Counted from the stretch's first letter, positions 26,717-38,782 are shown. The stretch: DNA of 64,000 bases from Methylobacterium sp. Leaf104 (GCF_001422885.1 NZ_LMMZ01000023.1:249138-313137), one strand, 5' to 3'. Numbers and translations are program-made. The notes: a model not told the origin generated them from the letters alone.

Positions 26717-27361
26717 ATGTTCACCGGTCTCGTCACGGATGTCGGGGAAGTCGTGTCGGTCGCGGGCGACGACCGCCTGCGCCGCATCCGCATCCGCTCC
26801 CACTACGATCCCGCCACCATCGCGCTGGGCGCCTCCATCGCCTGCTCCGGTCCCTGCCTGACGGCGGTGGCGGTGGAGCCGGCGGAGGGCGGCTGCATCT
26901 TCGCCGTGGACGCGGCGGCCGAGACGCTGGCCCGCACCCATGTGGGGTCGTGGCGCGAAGGGCGGCGCCTGAACCTGGAGCGCTCCCTGAAGATCGGCGA
27001 CGAGCTCGGCGGCCACCTCGTCACCGGCCACGTCGACGGCCTAGCCGAGCTCGTGGCCCGCGATCCCGTCACGGGCGGCGACGGCGATCCGCAATGGGCG
27101 CCCTCCGACCGCTTCACCCTGCGGGCGCCGCCTCAGCTGGCGCGCTTCATCGCCGAGAAGGGCTCCGTCTGCCTCGACGGGACCTCGCTCACCGTCAACA
27201 CGGTGGAGGGGGACCTGTTCTCGGTGCTGCTCATCCCGCACACCCTGGCGGTGACCACCTGGGGCGAACGCCGGGCCGGGGACCGGCTCAACCTCGAGGT
27301 CGACCTCATCGCCCGCTATGCCGCGCGCCTGTCCGAGAGCCGCGCCGCGGTCGAGCGCTGA
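26717..27361 (+). CDS. ribE: Riboflavin synthase, alpha chain
   Basis: A 214-aa enzyme that dismutates two lumazine molecules to riboflavin. It has the two-fold repeated lumazine-binding barrels: MFTGLVTDVGEV at the start, the LNLERSLKIGDELGGHLVTGHVDG junction near residue 95, then the second barrel with GSVCLDGTSLTVN and IPHTL near 155-175. ATG 26717 lies directly after the ribD stop; an in-frame GTG at 26708 inside ribD is less likely. A 208-bp gap without a visible gene follows before ribH. Confidence 0.96.
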   Translation: MFTGLVTDVGEVVSVAGDDRLRRIRIRSHYDPATIALGASIACSGPCLTAVAVEPAEGGCIFAVDAAAETLARTHVGSWREGRRLNLERSLKIGDELGGHLVTGHVDGLAELVARDPVTGGDGDPQWAPSDRFTLRAPPQLARFIAEKGSVCLDGTSLTVNTVEGDLFSVLLIPHTLAVTTWGERRAGDRLNLEVDLIARYAARLSESRAAVER

Positions 27362-27569
27362 ACGACGGCCCGCCCGCGAATGCAGGTTCGATCGGCGGGC
27401 ACCGCGCTTGTCGCCACGGCGCCTTCGGTCTATCGCTCGCGCCTGAGGGCGCAGGGCACGTCCGGCCGGTCGAGTCTTGCGCGCCGACGGAAACCCCGTG
27501 GGTCCCGGCAAGCGCGCCCGGTCCCGGCCGCTGCGCCATCCGCCGACCGTGTCCCGTGAAGGCCCCTCG

Positions 27570-28076
27570 ATGGTATCGCTCGCCTACGCTTCCCGCACCG
27601 CTCCCGAGAACGTCAGGGGCGCGCGCGTCCTGGTGGTCGAGGCCCGCTACTACGAGGATCTCGCCGACGAGCTCCTGGCCGGCGCGGAGGGCGCCCTCGC
27701 GGCGGCCGAGGCGGTGGCCACGGTGGTGACCGTGCCGGGTGCCCTGGAGATCCCCGCCGCGATCGCGATCCTGGTCGAGGCCGCCGCCCGCGCCGGCCAG
27801 CCTTACGATGCTGTCGTGGCGCTCGGCTGCGTCATCCGCGGCGAGACCGGGCATTACGACATCGTGGCGGGCGAGAGCGCACGGGCACTGATGGACCTGT
27901 CCGTCACCCTGCGGCTGCCGCTGGGCAACGGCATCCTGACGGTGGAGACCGAGGCCCAGGCCCAGGCGCGCGCCCGGGTCGCCGAATTGAACAAGGGCGG
28001 CGGTGCCGCCGAGGCCGCGCTCGCGGTGCTGTCGCTGAAGCGCGACGCGTCGGCGGCGTCGGTCGGAGAGGATTGA
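27570..28076 (+). CDS. ribH: 6,7-dimethyl-8-ribityllumazine synthase
   Basis: A 168-aa enzyme making lumazine, the substrate of RibE, and forming icosahedral or smaller assemblies. Family motifs are [14 protein letters not shown] near residue 25, [11 protein letters not shown] near 58, [16 protein letters not shown] near 90 with the catalytic His, and [16 protein letters not shown] near 118. ATG 27570 follows GTGAAGG about 9 bp upstream. It is followed by nusB within 5 bp, the usual ribH-nusB pairing. Confidence 0.96.
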   Translation: MVSLAYASRTAPENVRGARVLVVEARYYEDLADELLAGAEGALAAAEAVATVVTVPGALEIPAAIAILVEAAARAGQPYDAVVALGCVIRGETGHYDIVAGESARALMDLSVTLRLPLGNGILTVETEAQAQARARVAELNKGGGAAEAALAVLSLKRDASAASVGED

Positions 28077-28081
28077 GCATC

Positions 28082-28576
28082 ATGGCCAACGAACCCGGGA
28101 TGAAGACCGCAGAGCGCAGCGGCGCACGCCTCTCCGTGGTGCAGGCGCTCTACGACATGGAGATCTCGGGCAAGGGCGTGATCGAGGCGCTCGCCGAGTT
28201 CGAGACCTTCTGGATCGGCCGTGAGGTCGACGGCATCGAACATCCGGCCGCCGAGATCGCCTTCTTCCGCGACCTCCTGCGCGGGGTCGTCGACGAGCAG
28301 CGCGCGATCGATCCGGTCCTCGACGGGGCGCTGGCGGCCGGATGGCCCCTCAAGCGCATCGAGGCGGTGCTGCGCGCCATCCTGCGGGCCGGCGCCTACG
28401 AGCTGATGTCCCGTCGCGACGTGCCGGCGCGGGTCGTGATCTCCGAATACGTCGACGTGGCCCACAGCTTCTACGGCGGCGACGAGCCCGGCATGGTCAA
28501 CGGCGTCCTCGACAAGGTCGCCCGCGACGTGCGCGGCAACGAGTTCGCGGGCCTGCCGGCCTCCGGCCGGGCCTGA
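28082..28576 (+). CDS. nusB: Transcription antitermination factor NusB
   Basis: A 164-aa helical RNA-binding protein of the rRNA antitermination complex (with NusE, NusA, NusG). Visible: RSGARLSVVQALYDMEISG near residue 12, FFRDLLRGV near 62, and the ILRAGAYELM ... PARVVISEYVDVAHSFYG region near 102-135. ATG 28082 is used rather than a TTG at 28073. The thiL gene begins 5 bp after its stop. Confidence 0.95.
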   Translation: MANEPGMKTAERSGARLSVVQALYDMEISGKGVIEALAEFETFWIGREVDGIEHPAAEIAFFRDLLRGVVDEQRAIDPVLDGALAAGWPLKRIEAVLRAILRAGAYELMSRRDVPARVVISEYVDVAHSFYGGDEPGMVNGVLDKVARDVRGNEFAGLPASGRA

Positions 28577-28581
28577 GACCC

Positions 28582-29571
28582 GTGGCCCGGCCCGACGAGG
28601 ACGGGCTGATCGCGCGCTACTTCGCGCCCCTCGCCGGACCGGGGGCGGATGGCCTGCGCGACGACGCCGCGACCCTGACGCCGAGCCCCGGCTGCGACCT
28701 CGTCCTGACCGCCGACGCCATCGTGGCCGGCGTGCACTACTTTCCCGACGATCCGCCGGGCTCGATCGCCCGAAAGGCCCTCGGCGTGAACGTCTCGGAC
28801 CTCGCCGCCAAGGGCGCGCGCCCGCGCGGCATCCTGCTCACCCTGGCCCTGCCCGACGACTGGACCGAGGCGTGGCTCGCCGGATTCGCGGCCGGCCTCG
28901 GCGACGGCCTCGCGGATTTCGGCCTCGACCTTCTGGGCGGCGACACGGTGCGGGCCGCCGGACCGGCGCTGATCGGCGTGACCGCCATCGGCGAGGTGCC
29001 CGCGGGCGGCCTGGTCCGGCGCGGAGCCGCGCGGGCCGGAGACCGGATCTGCGTCAGCGGCACGATCGGGGACGCGGCGCTGGGGCTGCGCCTGCGCGGT
29101 CCCCGGCCGCCGGACTGGGGCCGGGCACTCGCCGCGGCGGACCGCGACGCGCTCGTCGACCGCTACTGGCATCCCCGCCCGCGCATCGCCCTGGCCCCGG
29201 TCCTGCGCCGCCACGCCCGGGCCGCCATGGACGTCTCGGACGGCCTCGCCGGCGATCTCACCAAGATGCTGAAGGGGGAGGGGCGCTCCGCCGAGATCGA
29301 CCTGGCCCGCGTCCCGCTTTCCCCTGCCGCCGCGCGGGCTCTGTCGCTGGACCCCGCCCTCATGACACCGATCGTCACCGGCGGCGATGATTACGAGATC
29401 CTCTGCACCATGGCGCCCGAGAACCTGGACGCCTGCCTGGCCGAGGCAGCCGCGGCCGGCACGCCCCTGACCTGCATCGGCAGCGTCACGACCGGCTCGA
29501 CGCCACCGGTCTTCCGCGAGGCGGACGGGTCCGCGCGCGCCCTCGGTCCCGGGTCCTTCAGCCACTTCTGA
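28582..29571 (+). CDS. thiL: Thiamine-monophosphate kinase
   Basis: A 329-aa cytoplasmic kinase making thiamine pyrophosphate from thiamine monophosphate. Motifs are [14 protein letters not shown] at the start, DDAATLTPS near 25, [11 protein letters not shown] near 47, the [12 protein letters not shown] region near 70, GGDTVRA near 118 and [13 protein letters not shown] near 213. The GTG at 28582 is taken as the start because the conserved sequence opens there and it follows nusB closely. It ends the nrdR-rib-nusB-thiL run. Confidence 0.94.
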   Translation: MARPDEDGLIARYFAPLAGPGADGLRDDAATLTPSPGCDLVLTADAIVAGVHYFPDDPPGSIARKALGVNVSDLAAKGARPRGILLTLALPDDWTEAWLAGFAAGLGDGLADFGLDLLGGDTVRAAGPALIGVTAIGEVPAGGLVRRGAARAGDRICVSGTIGDAALGLRLRGPRPPDWGRALAAADRDALVDRYWHPRPRIALAPVLRRHARAAMDVSDGLAGDLTKMLKGEGRSAEIDLARVPLSPAAARALSLDPALMTPIVTGGDDYEILCTMAPENLDACLAEAAAAGTPLTCIGSVTTGSTPPVFREADGSARALGPGSFSHF

Positions 29572-29926
29572 GACGGGCCGACGCCTCGCGCCTGTGCCTG
29601 CGAGGGGACCTTCACCGCAGTTTCCGGCCTGTCCAGGCCGCCGGCGGCAGCCCCATACCCTTGCGAAAACTTGCGCCAAGCTCGGCCGATGCTGCGTCGC
29701 ACAACTATTCGTCGCGCAAAAAGCTAAGCAGCATTTGCAAGCGGGGGTGAAGTTTGGCACTCAGAGCAGGCATTCCTTGGGAGGAGATGCACAACCACGA
29801 AAAGTTCGGCGCGCGGCGCGAGACGCCTGCGCGAACGATCCGCGTCGCACTGACGGAAAGCACGGCCACAAAGTCCAACAACGCCACGACAGACCCGCAC
29901 GGGCATCGCCAATCAAGGACGGTCGA
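29572..29926. other. Intergenic region between thiL and hppA
   Basis: About 355 bp with an in-frame extension of hppA that lacks conserved residues, so it is not taken as coding. It is less GC-rich than its surroundings around 29710-29760 and should contain the hppA promoter. No hairpin with a T tract was found after thiL. Confidence 0.5.
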
Positions 29927-32074
<2,148 letters not shown>

Positions 32075-32555
32075 ACGACAGCCGATCCCAGGGTCCGCTC
32101 TCGAACACCAGAGTTCCGTAGCGGATCAATCGAGAGCGAAGCAGGATGGTCCGGTGAGCGGGCCATCCTGTCCGAACTATGCCGAACGCACGGCCTCCCG
32201 AGCCGAGGGTTGCTCGTCCAGCGTGCCGGCTTCGGACGAAGACCTGGCAAAAAGCAAACGCTCCGCGAGCAACTGGACCCGGCCGCCGACAACCCGACCG
32301 GTTCGGCGAAAATCCGCCGCGAGGGTGCGGGTCCCTCGCCGCTGTCCCAAGGGCCGGGTGCAAGGCATTCCGGGGCTGACAGGCCTGGCCTCCGCCGGGC
32401 AGGGCGAGAGGGGTGTCGCGCGGATCGCACGCAGAGCCGAGCTTCCGCTCGCGGCCCCTGGACCGCCGGTCTCAGGATGTGCGGAAGGGAGAGTGTCTCG
32501 TCGACGGCAGGCCGGCGCGTAACGGACCTGTCGGGGCGTTCGATCCCCGGGCGCC
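32075..32555. other. Intergenic region between hppA and the VOC gene
   Basis: About 480 bp between two converging genes. Apart from a hairpin at 32142-32170 I see no feature; the open frames on both strands are Arg/Pro-rich and match no family. No tRNA-like fold was recognised. Confidence 0.5.
32142..32170 (+). terminator. Possible hppA terminator hairpin
   Basis: CAGGATGGTCC and GGGCCATCCTG pair over 11 bp with one G-U and a 7-nt loop, 67 bp past the hppA stop. There is no T tract, so it may instead be an RNA-stabilising hairpin. Confidence 0.4.
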
Positions 32556-33488
32556 TCAACGCGTGTCGCCGGGCCGCCCCTCGCTCCCCTGCGCCACCAA
32601 GCGAAGGCGGGTGCCCCAGGGATCCTGAAGCACGAGGGCACCGTCGGTCGCGTCCGGCGTCAGACCGTCCTCCCGGCAGCGCTCCCGGACCGCCGCCAGC
32701 GTCGGGGCATCGGCCAGCAACTCGACCTCGACGAGGCCGGCCATCTCGGCGGGCCGAGCCCGCGCGCCTCGGCTGTGCCAGACGTTGGTCGCGAGTTGGT
32801 GGTGGTACCCGCCCGCGCCGAGGAAGGTCGCCCCCGGAAGGCGGATCATCACGTCGAACCCGAGCAGCCCCCCATAGAAGCGATCCGCCGGTTCGATCTC
32901 GCCCACCTGCAGGTGGACGTGCCCGACCCGGCCGCCCGGCGGCATGCCGGTCCAGCGTCCCGATGCGGCCCGCATGAGCGCGGCAGGGTCGAGGCGGTCC
33001 CTCTGCATGACGATCGAGTTATCGTCCCGCGTCCACACCGAACTCGGGCGGTCGGCATAGACCTCGATGCCGTTGCCCTCCGGGTCGTCGAGGTAGACGG
33101 CTTCGCTGACGAAGTGGTCGGACGCCCCCGACAGGCGGATGCCAAGCTCCGCCGCATGCGCGAGCCACGCGCCGAGGTGCGCACGGCTCGGCAGCAGGAA
33201 GGCCGTGTGGTGGAGCCCCGCCTCGCGCGGGCTCCAGGGATGGGCGGCCGCGTCGTGCCGGAGTTCGAGCAGCACCGTAGACCCCACGCCGAGGCGCACG
33301 ACGCCTGCTTCCCGCGAGACGGTCGCGAGGCCGATGACGTCGCGGTAGAAGCTGGCGAGGCCGTCGAGGTCCCGGACGACGAGGGTGACGCTCCCGATGC
33401 GGTAGGGCGCCGTGTCGAGCAGCGAGGCGGAGGCCGGAGCGGCTCCCTCGGCGGAAGCCCGCGTCGGCGTGACGATGCCCTGGGCCAT
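32556..33488 (-). CDS. VOC-superfamily (glyoxalase/extradiol dioxygenase-like) protein
   Basis: A 310-aa protein with two vicinal-oxygen-chelate modules, each beta-alpha-beta-beta-beta. Module one holds YRIGSVTLVVRDLDGLASFYRDVIGL near residue 28, HHTAFLLPSR near 92 and DPEGNGIEVY near 138; module two holds VGHVHLQVGEIEPADRFY near 190 and DPWGTRLRL near the end. The arrangement resembles CatE-type catechol 2,3-dioxygenases, with likely metal ligands among these His/Glu residues; the actual substrate is unknown. GGAGG lies 8 bp before ATG 33488. It follows wrbA by 12 bp, so both are probably one quinone/aromatic-stress operon. Confidence 0.85.
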   Translation of the reverse strand: MAQGIVTPTRASAEGAAPASASLLDTAPYRIGSVTLVVRDLDGLASFYRDVIGLATVSREAGVVRLGVGSTVLLELRHDAAAHPWSPREAGLHHTAFLLPSRAHLGAWLAHAAELGIRLSGASDHFVSEAVYLDDPEGNGIEVYADRPSSVWTRDDNSIVMQRDRLDPAALMRAASGRWTGMPPGGRVGHVHLQVGEIEPADRFYGGLLGFDVMIRLPGATFLGAGGYHHQLATNVWHSRGARARPAEMAGLVEVELLADAPTLAAVRERCREDGLTPDATDGALVLQDPWGTRLRLVAQGSEGRPGDTR

Positions 33489-33500
33489 GCCGGGACCTCC

Positions 33501-34100
33501 TCAGGCGCGGAGTTTCGCTGCGGTCTCGGCGATGCGCTTGCCCTGGTGGCGGGCGCCGGCCAGCTCGACCGGGCTGGGTTGGCGGCTGCCGTCGCCCGCG
33601 ATCGTGGTCGCGCCGTAGGGCGAGCCGCCGCGGACCTCGTCGGCACCCATCTGGCCCTGGAATCCGTAATCCAGGCCCACGATGGTCAAGCCGTGATGCA
33701 GCAGGTTGGTGATGATCGAGAACAGGGTCGTCTCCTGCCCGCCATGCTGGCTGGCCGTCGAGGTGAAGGCGCCCCCGACCTTGCCGATGAGCTTGCCCTG
33801 GAACCAGAGGCCGCCCGTGGTGTCCCAGAAGCTCGCCATCTGGCTCGGCATCCGGCCGTACCGGGTCGGCGCGCCGACGACGATGGCGTCGTAGGCGGTG
33901 AGCGCGTCGGGACCCTCGATCAGGGGATGCGCCGAGTCCGTCTTGAAATGCGCGGCCTCGACGACCTCCTTCGGCGCCGTCTCGGGAACGCGGCGGATGT
34001 CGACCTCGGCTCCGCCCTCGCGCGCGCCTTCCGCGACGGCGTCCGCCATCTGCGCGATATGGCCGTAGGACGAGTAGTAGAGCACCAGTACCTTGGTCAT
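33501..34100 (-). CDS. wrbA: NAD(P)H:quinone oxidoreductase WrbA
   Basis: A 199-aa flavodoxin-like FMN enzyme that reduces quinones by two electrons, protecting against redox cycling. Motifs are the FMN-phosphate loop [12 protein letters not shown] near residue 9, [19 protein letters not shown] near 75, and [14 protein letters not shown] near 110. The C-terminal RHQGKRIAE is typical of WrbA. It is the upstream gene of the pair with the VOC protein. A LysR-like remnant lies divergently upstream. Confidence 0.96.
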   Translation of the reverse strand: MTKVLVLYYSSYGHIAQMADAVAEGAREGGAEVDIRRVPETAPKEVVEAAHFKTDSAHPLIEGPDALTAYDAIVVGAPTRYGRMPSQMASFWDTTGGLWFQGKLIGKVGGAFTSTASQHGGQETTLFSIITNLLHHGLTIVGLDYGFQGQMGADEVRGGSPYGATTIAGDGSRQPSPVELAGARHQGKRIAETAAKLRA

Positions 34101-34494
34101 CGCATGTCTCCTGTGGGGTCCGTCGTTCGGCCGACCTGGATGTGGACGGCCCCCGCCACCATGGGGGCCGGCGCGCGCCGACGCGACCGACCCTGCACGT
34201 AGCCTCGCTCGCAGCTGGGTGTGAGCCCGATATCCGGCACTTCATGGTTGCGAGAACGGAAACCTCCGGGGGGCACCCTGGACGATCTGCGCGGGTTCTG
34301 CGCGGTCGTGGATCTGGGCACCGTTGCGGCGGCGACAAAGGTCGTCCGCGGCGCGCGGCGCGGGCGCGGCCGGTGACGGACAACCCCGGATCTCATCGTT
34401 CTCGGGCCAGCCTTCCGGCTCGAAAACGAGGCGATGGGGTCGGTCGCCCAGGCAGCCCGGCGCGTCAGCGGATCATCGCTGCTTGGCGGTTCCG
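34101..34494. other. Region between wrbA and paoC
   Basis: About 394 bp holding the wrbA promoter and a fragment resembling the start of a LysR-type regulator (34248-34376). The rest (34377-34494) shows nothing recognisable. Confidence 0.5.
34248..34376 (+). pseudogene. LysR-family regulator remnant
   Basis: From 34275 the plus-strand frame reads TLDDLRGFCAVVDLGTVAAA, very like the first helix and turn of a LysR-type HTH (typical form: xLxDLRxFxAVVxxGSxxAAA). The frame then becomes RGARRGRGR and stops at 34376, so the recognition helix and the whole effector domain are gone. It is divergent from wrbA, the place a LysR regulator of such genes usually occupies. A TTG at 34248 is the only in-frame start I see. 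It could also be chance similarity over 22 residues. Confidence 0.5.
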
Positions 34495-36714
34495 TCAGGC
34501 CGCGTCGGGCATCTGGCCGAGGAGCTTGTCGAGGGTGATCGGATAGCTTCGCACCCGCACGCCCGTGGCGTTGTAGACCGCGTTCGCCACTGCCGCGCCG
34601 ACGCCGCAGATGCCGAGCTCGCCCACGCCCTTGGCCTTCATGGGCGAGGATTGCGGATCGACCTCGTCGAGAAAGATCACCTCCTGATGCGGGATGTCGG
34701 CGTGGACCGGCACCTCGTAGCCGGCCAGATCGTGGTTGACGAAGAAGCCCCGCTTGGTGTCGACGGCGAGTTCCTCCATGAGCGCTCCGCCGACCCCCAT
34801 CGTCATGCCGCCGATGACCTGGCTGCGCGCCGATTTCGGGTTGAGGATGCGTCCCGCCGCGCAGACGGCCAGCATCCGCCGCACCCGGATCTCGGCGGTG
34901 TCGACGTCGACGCCGACCTCGACGAAATGGCCCGCGAAGGTCGATTGCTGCTGCTTCTTGGCGAGGTCGCCGTACTCGATCGAGTCCTCGGCCACGAGTT
35001 CGCCGTCGCTGGCCGCCTTCGCCAGCGCCTCGGTGCGGTTGCCGGAGCGGACCTGCCCTTCCGCGAACACGACGTCGGCCGAGTTGAAGCCGAGGCGCTG
35101 CGCCACCGCCTCGCGGAGCTGGACGCACGCGGCGTAGACGCCGGCGGTGGAGTTGTTCGCGCCGAACTGGCCCCCCGAACCGGCCGAGACCGGGTAGGAC
35201 GAATCGCCGAGGCGCACCACGACCTTGTCGAGGCCCACGCCCATCATCTCGGCGGCCGTCTGCGCGATGATGGTGTAGGACCCGGTGCCGATGTCGGTCA
35301 TGTCGGTCTCGACCGTGACGATGCCGTCGCGCCCGAGGCGGACGCGGGCGCCCGACTTCATCAGCAGGTTGTTGCGGAAGCCCGCCGCCATGCCGATGCC
35401 GACGAGCCAGCGCCCGTCGCGAACCTGGCCGGGCTTGGCGTTGCGGGCCGACCAGTTGAATCTCTCGGCACCGAGCTTCAGGCAGCCGACGAGGTTGCGA
35501 TGGGAGAACGGCCGCTCGGGATGTCCCGGATCGACCTGGGTGTCGTTGCGGACGCGGAAGGCGACCGGGTCCATGCCGAGCTTCTCGGCCATCTCGTCCA
35601 TGGCGATCTCGAGCGCCATCAGGCCCGGCGCCTCGCCCGGCGCCCGCATCGAATTGCCCTCGGGCAGATCGAGATGGGCGAGCTTCATCGCCGTCAGGCG
35701 ATTGGCCCCGGCGTAGAGGAGCTTGGTCTGATCCACCGCCGTCTCAGGCTTGCCCTTCGGCAGGTTGCCGGAGGTGCTCTCGTGGGCGATAGCGGTGATC
35801 GTCCCGTCCGGCGTCGCGCCGATGCGGATGCGCTGGATCGTGGCCGGCCGGTGCGTGGTGTTGTTGGCGACCAGCGGCCGGGTGAGCGCGACCTTGACCG
35901 GGCGGCCGGCGGCCTTGGCGGCCAGCGCCGCCACGACGGCATCGGAGCGCACGAAGAGCTTGCCGCCGAATCCGCCGCCGATATAGGGCGAGTCGACGCG
36001 GATCGACGCCTCCGGGATGTTGAGGATCTTGGCGATGCTGCCCTTGGTCCAGGCGATCATCTGGTTCGAGGTCCAGAGGGTGAGCTTGTCGCCCTCCCAG
36101 GCGGCGATGGTCGCGTGCGGCTCCATCATCGCGTGGCTCTCGTCGGGGGTCGTGTAGGTCTCGTCGAACGTGACGGCGGCCGACGCGAAGGCGCCCTCGA
36201 AATCGCCATGCCGATCTTCGCCGCCGCCGCCGCTTCCCTCGCCGCTGTCGCCGGGCACGGGCTTGGCGGACGACGCCACGGCGGCGAGGTCGAACTGACC
36301 GGCCTCGCGGGCATAATCGACCTTGACGAGGAAGGCCGCGGCGCGGGCCTGCTCGAAGGTCTCCGCCACCACGATTGCGACGGCCTGGTGGTAATGCTGG
36401 ACCACGTTCCCGCCGAAGAGGTTCGCGGCGTTCATCCGGCCGAGGCCGAGTGCGGGCATGTCGAGGGTGGTGACGATGGCGACGACGCCGGGCGCAGCCT
36501 TCGCGGCTTTCGTGTCAATGGCGCGGATGCGGCCCTTGGCGATGCCGGCGCCGAGGACGTAGCCGTAGGCCTGGTTCGCCACGACGTCGTGGCGCTCGTA
36601 GGCGTAGGGCGCGGTGCCCGTGGTCTTGAACTTGCCGTCGATGCGGTCCGTGGCCTTTCCGACGCGCTTCAGCTGGTCGATCGGGTTCTGGCCGGCGGGG
36701 GTGTCGAACTTCAT
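34495..36714 (-). CDS. paoC: Aldehyde oxidoreductase, molybdenum-cofactor subunit
   Basis: A 739-aa large subunit of a xanthine-oxidase-family enzyme like E. coli PaoABC, which oxidises aldehydes in the periplasm. Landmarks are the substrate-side GGGFGGKLF near residue 247, RAPGEAPGLMALE near 355, SGGQFGANNSTAGVYAAC near 515 and the catalytic Glu in KGVGELGICGVG near 696. The chain carries no export signal of its own; in PaoABC the complex is exported by the Tat signal on PaoA. It starts 3 bp after paoB's stop, in one operon paoA-paoB-paoC. Confidence 0.92.
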   Translation of the reverse strand: MKFDTPAGQNPIDQLKRVGKATDRIDGKFKTTGTAPYAYERHDVVANQAYGYVLGAGIAKGRIRAIDTKAAKAAPGVVAIVTTLDMPALGLGRMNAANLFGGNVVQHYHQAVAIVVAETFEQARAAAFLVKVDYAREAGQFDLAAVASSAKPVPGDSGEGSGGGGEDRHGDFEGAFASAAVTFDETYTTPDESHAMMEPHATIAAWEGDKLTLWTSNQMIAWTKGSIAKILNIPEASIRVDSPYIGGGFGGKLFVRSDAVVAALAAKAAGRPVKVALTRPLVANNTTHRPATIQRIRIGATPDGTITAIAHESTSGNLPKGKPETAVDQTKLLYAGANRLTAMKLAHLDLPEGNSMRAPGEAPGLMALEIAMDEMAEKLGMDPVAFRVRNDTQVDPGHPERPFSHRNLVGCLKLGAERFNWSARNAKPGQVRDGRWLVGIGMAAGFRNNLLMKSGARVRLGRDGIVTVETDMTDIGTGSYTIIAQTAAEMMGVGLDKVVVRLGDSSYPVSAGSGGQFGANNSTAGVYAACVQLREAVAQRLGFNSADVVFAEGQVRSGNRTEALAKAASDGELVAEDSIEYGDLAKKQQQSTFAGHFVEVGVDVDTAEIRVRRMLAVCAAGRILNPKSARSQVIGGMTMGVGGALMEELAVDTKRGFFVNHDLAGYEVPVHADIPHQEVIFLDEVDPQSSPMKAKGVGELGICGVGAAVANAVYNATGVRVRSYPITLDKLLGQMPDAA

Positions 36715-36717
36715 GGC

Positions 36718-37668
36718 TCAGGCCCTCGCTTCGGTCAGCGCCGCGCCGAGCGTGCGCTCGGCCAGCGTGAGCTTGTAGGCATTGTCGTGGGTCGGCTTGG
36801 CGCCGGCGAAGGCCTGCGCGGTCACCGCCTTGGCGCCCCTCGCCATCTCGCCCTCGGCTGCCTCGACCCGCCAGGGCTTGTGCGCCACGCCGCCGAAGGC
36901 CGCCCGGCCGCTGCCGTCGGGCTGCACCACCGCCGCCACCGAGACCAGGGCATAGGCGTAGGAGGCACGGTCGCGGACCTTGCGGTAGATGTGCGCGCCG
37001 CCCAGCGGCTTGGGCAGCGTCACGGCCGTGATCAGCTCGCCCGGCGCGAGCGTGGTGTCGACCTCCGGCCGGTCGCCCGGCAGGCGGTGGAACTCGGCGA
37101 TCGGGATCTTGCGCGTCCCGCCCTTGGCATCGACGGTCTCGACGGTGGCGTCGAGCACCCGCATGGCCACCGCCATGTCGCCCGGATGCGTGGCGATGCA
37201 GGCCTCGCTGGCGCCGATGACGGCGAGCTGACGCGAGACGCCGTCGAGGGCCGAGCAGCCGGAACCCGGCTGGCGCTTGTTGCAGGCCTGGGCGGTGTCA
37301 TAGAAGTACGGGCAGCGAGTACGCTGCAGGAGGTTTCCGGCAGTGGTCGCCTTGTTGCGGAGCTGGCCCGACGCACCCGCGAGCAGGGCGCGGGAGAGCA
37401 CGGCGTAGTCCTTGCGCACGCGGGCATCGGCCGCGAGGTCGGTGTTCCGGACCAGCGCACCGACGCGCAGCCCGCCTTCCGGCGTGGCTTCGATCCGGTC
37501 GAGCCCGAGGCCGTTGACGTCCACGAGATGCGTCGGCGTCTCGATTTGCAGCTTCATCAGGTCGAGCAGGTTGGTGCCGCCGGCGATGAACTTGGCGTTC
37601 GGATCGCGGGACACGGCAGCGGCGGCTTCGGCGGGCGAGGTCGGGCGCTCGTAGGTGAAGGACTTCAT
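36718..37668 (-). CDS. paoB: Aldehyde oxidoreductase, FAD-binding subunit
   Basis: A 316-aa middle subunit that passes electrons between the iron-sulfur clusters and FAD. The FAD-binding motif [14 protein letters not shown] lies near residue 28, with a second [18 protein letters not shown] stretch near 112. Cysteines in [21 protein letters not shown] match the extra [4Fe-4S] site that marks PaoB-type subunits and is absent from most xanthine dehydrogenases. The C-terminal CO-dehydrogenase flavoprotein domain follows. The start codon overlaps paoA's stop (ATGA). Confidence 0.92.
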   Translation of the reverse strand: MKSFTYERPTSPAEAAAAVSRDPNAKFIAGGTNLLDLMKLQIETPTHLVDVNGLGLDRIEATPEGGLRVGALVRNTDLAADARVRKDYAVLSRALLAGASGQLRNKATTAGNLLQRTRCPYFYDTAQACNKRQPGSGCSALDGVSRQLAVIGASEACIATHPGDMAVAMRVLDATVETVDAKGGTRKIPIAEFHRLPGDRPEVDTTLAPGELITAVTLPKPLGGAHIYRKVRDRASYAYALVSVAAVVQPDGSGRAAFGGVAHKPWRVEAAEGEMARGAKAVTAQAFAGAKPTHDNAYKLTLAERTLGAALTEARA

Positions 37669-38306
37669 GCGGGCCTCCCGGCGACCTCGGTCATCGCCTC
37701 GACGATGTTGGAATAGGCGCCGCAGCGGCAGATGTTGCCGCTCATGCGCTCGCGGATCTCGGCATCCGTGACCTGCATCGGGGCGTTGAGGTCGGCGGTG
37801 ACGTGGCTCGGAATACCGGCCTTGATCTCCGCGAGCACCGCGACGCCCGAGCAGATCTGGCCCGGGGTGCAGTAGCCGCACTGGTAGCCGTCGTGCTTGA
37901 TGAAGGCGGCCTGCATCGGATGCAGGTTCTCGGGCTGGCCCAGGCCCTCGATGGTGGTGATCTCCGAACCCTGGTGCATGACCGCGAGGGTCAGGCAGGC
38001 ATTGATGCGCCGGCCGTCGACGATCATCGTGCAGGCGCCGCACTGGCCGTGGTCGCAGCCCTTCTTGGAGCCGGTCAGGTGAAGGTGCTCGCGCGCGGCA
38101 TCGAGCAGGCTGGTCCGTGTGTCGAGCTCGAGTTCGCGGCGCTGCCCGTTCACCGTGAGCGACACCTTGGCGAGCACCGGCCGGTCGGGACCGGCGGCGT
38201 CGGGTCGACCTTCGGCCCGCGCCGGGACCGCCGCGAGGGCCGCACAGGCCGTCGCGCCGGCCATGACGTCACGTCGACTCAATTCGTTCTCTCCGAAACT
38301 TGGCAT
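37665..38306 (-). CDS. paoA: Aldehyde oxidoreductase, 2Fe-2S subunit with Tat signal
   Basis: A 213-aa small subunit with two [2Fe-2S] clusters. Residues 1-35 carry a twin-arginine signal ([18 protein letters not shown]), which would export the assembled enzyme. The plant-type cluster motif is [16 protein letters not shown]...NAC near 85-110; the second cluster uses GYCTPGQ and [14 protein letters not shown] near 150-200. It is the first gene of the operon. I see no paoD-like chaperone gene in this window. Confidence 0.93.
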   Translation of the reverse strand: MPSFGENELSRRDVMAGATACAALAAVPARAEGRPDAAGPDRPVLAKVSLTVNGQRRELELDTRTSLLDAAREHLHLTGSKKGCDHGQCGACTMIVDGRRINACLTLAVMHQGSEITTIEGLGQPENLHPMQAAFIKHDGYQCGYCTPGQICSGVAVLAEIKAGIPSHVTADLNAPMQVTDAEIRERMSGNICRCGAYSNIVEAMTEVAGRPA

Positions 38307-38528
38307 GGCGTTCTCTGAACCTGTTGCGGGAGGAGGCTGCCAGCGGACGGGCGCCCGGATACGTCGCAGGCCAGGAGAACGCGTGACGAGGCGAACTTGG
38401 TCCGAGGCGTGACACGGCACCACGCAGGTTCCGTCCAGGCGTGCGCCTGCCTTCTGCGAGGCGCGCTGACGGAAGAACGCGGAACGGCGGATACCGGTCC
38501 CTGGAATTTCTCCAGACTGACCGCCCTC

Positions 38529-38575
38529 GCGTCTTCGTGTGCGCACGAACACTTCGCGGCGTCGCACGAAGACGC
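38529..38575. repeat. Inverted repeat upstream of paoA
   Basis: GCGTCTTCGTG (38529-38539) and CACGAAGACGC (38565-38575) are exact reverse complements around a 25-bp spacer. It lies about 220 bp upstream of paoA and could be an operator or an RNA stem-loop. Confidence 0.6.
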
Positions 38576-38782
38576 CGAATCGGGCGCCCGATCTTCGCGA
38601 AATCGGTTCTGCATCGCCGGAACGAGAGCGAAGATCGCGGCTGGCGAGCGACGGATGCAATCGGCCGGCGGAACACTCTGGAAACCCTCGGCACCATCCG
38701 CACGCCGACGCCGCCGATCGCGAACCGACGCGGCCTCGCCCTGACCGATGGGGCGCCCTAGCTCCCTGCGCAGGATCTCGAA

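Noticed and set aside
27362..27569. An FMN riboswitch between ribE and ribH
   Set aside because: No AGGGGnnGGCGG or other conserved FMN-aptamer pieces were found, and the gap lies within one operon.
29594..29926. An upstream extension of the hppA frame
   Set aside because: The encoded residues are basic and match nothing, while the pump's first membrane helix begins at 29927.
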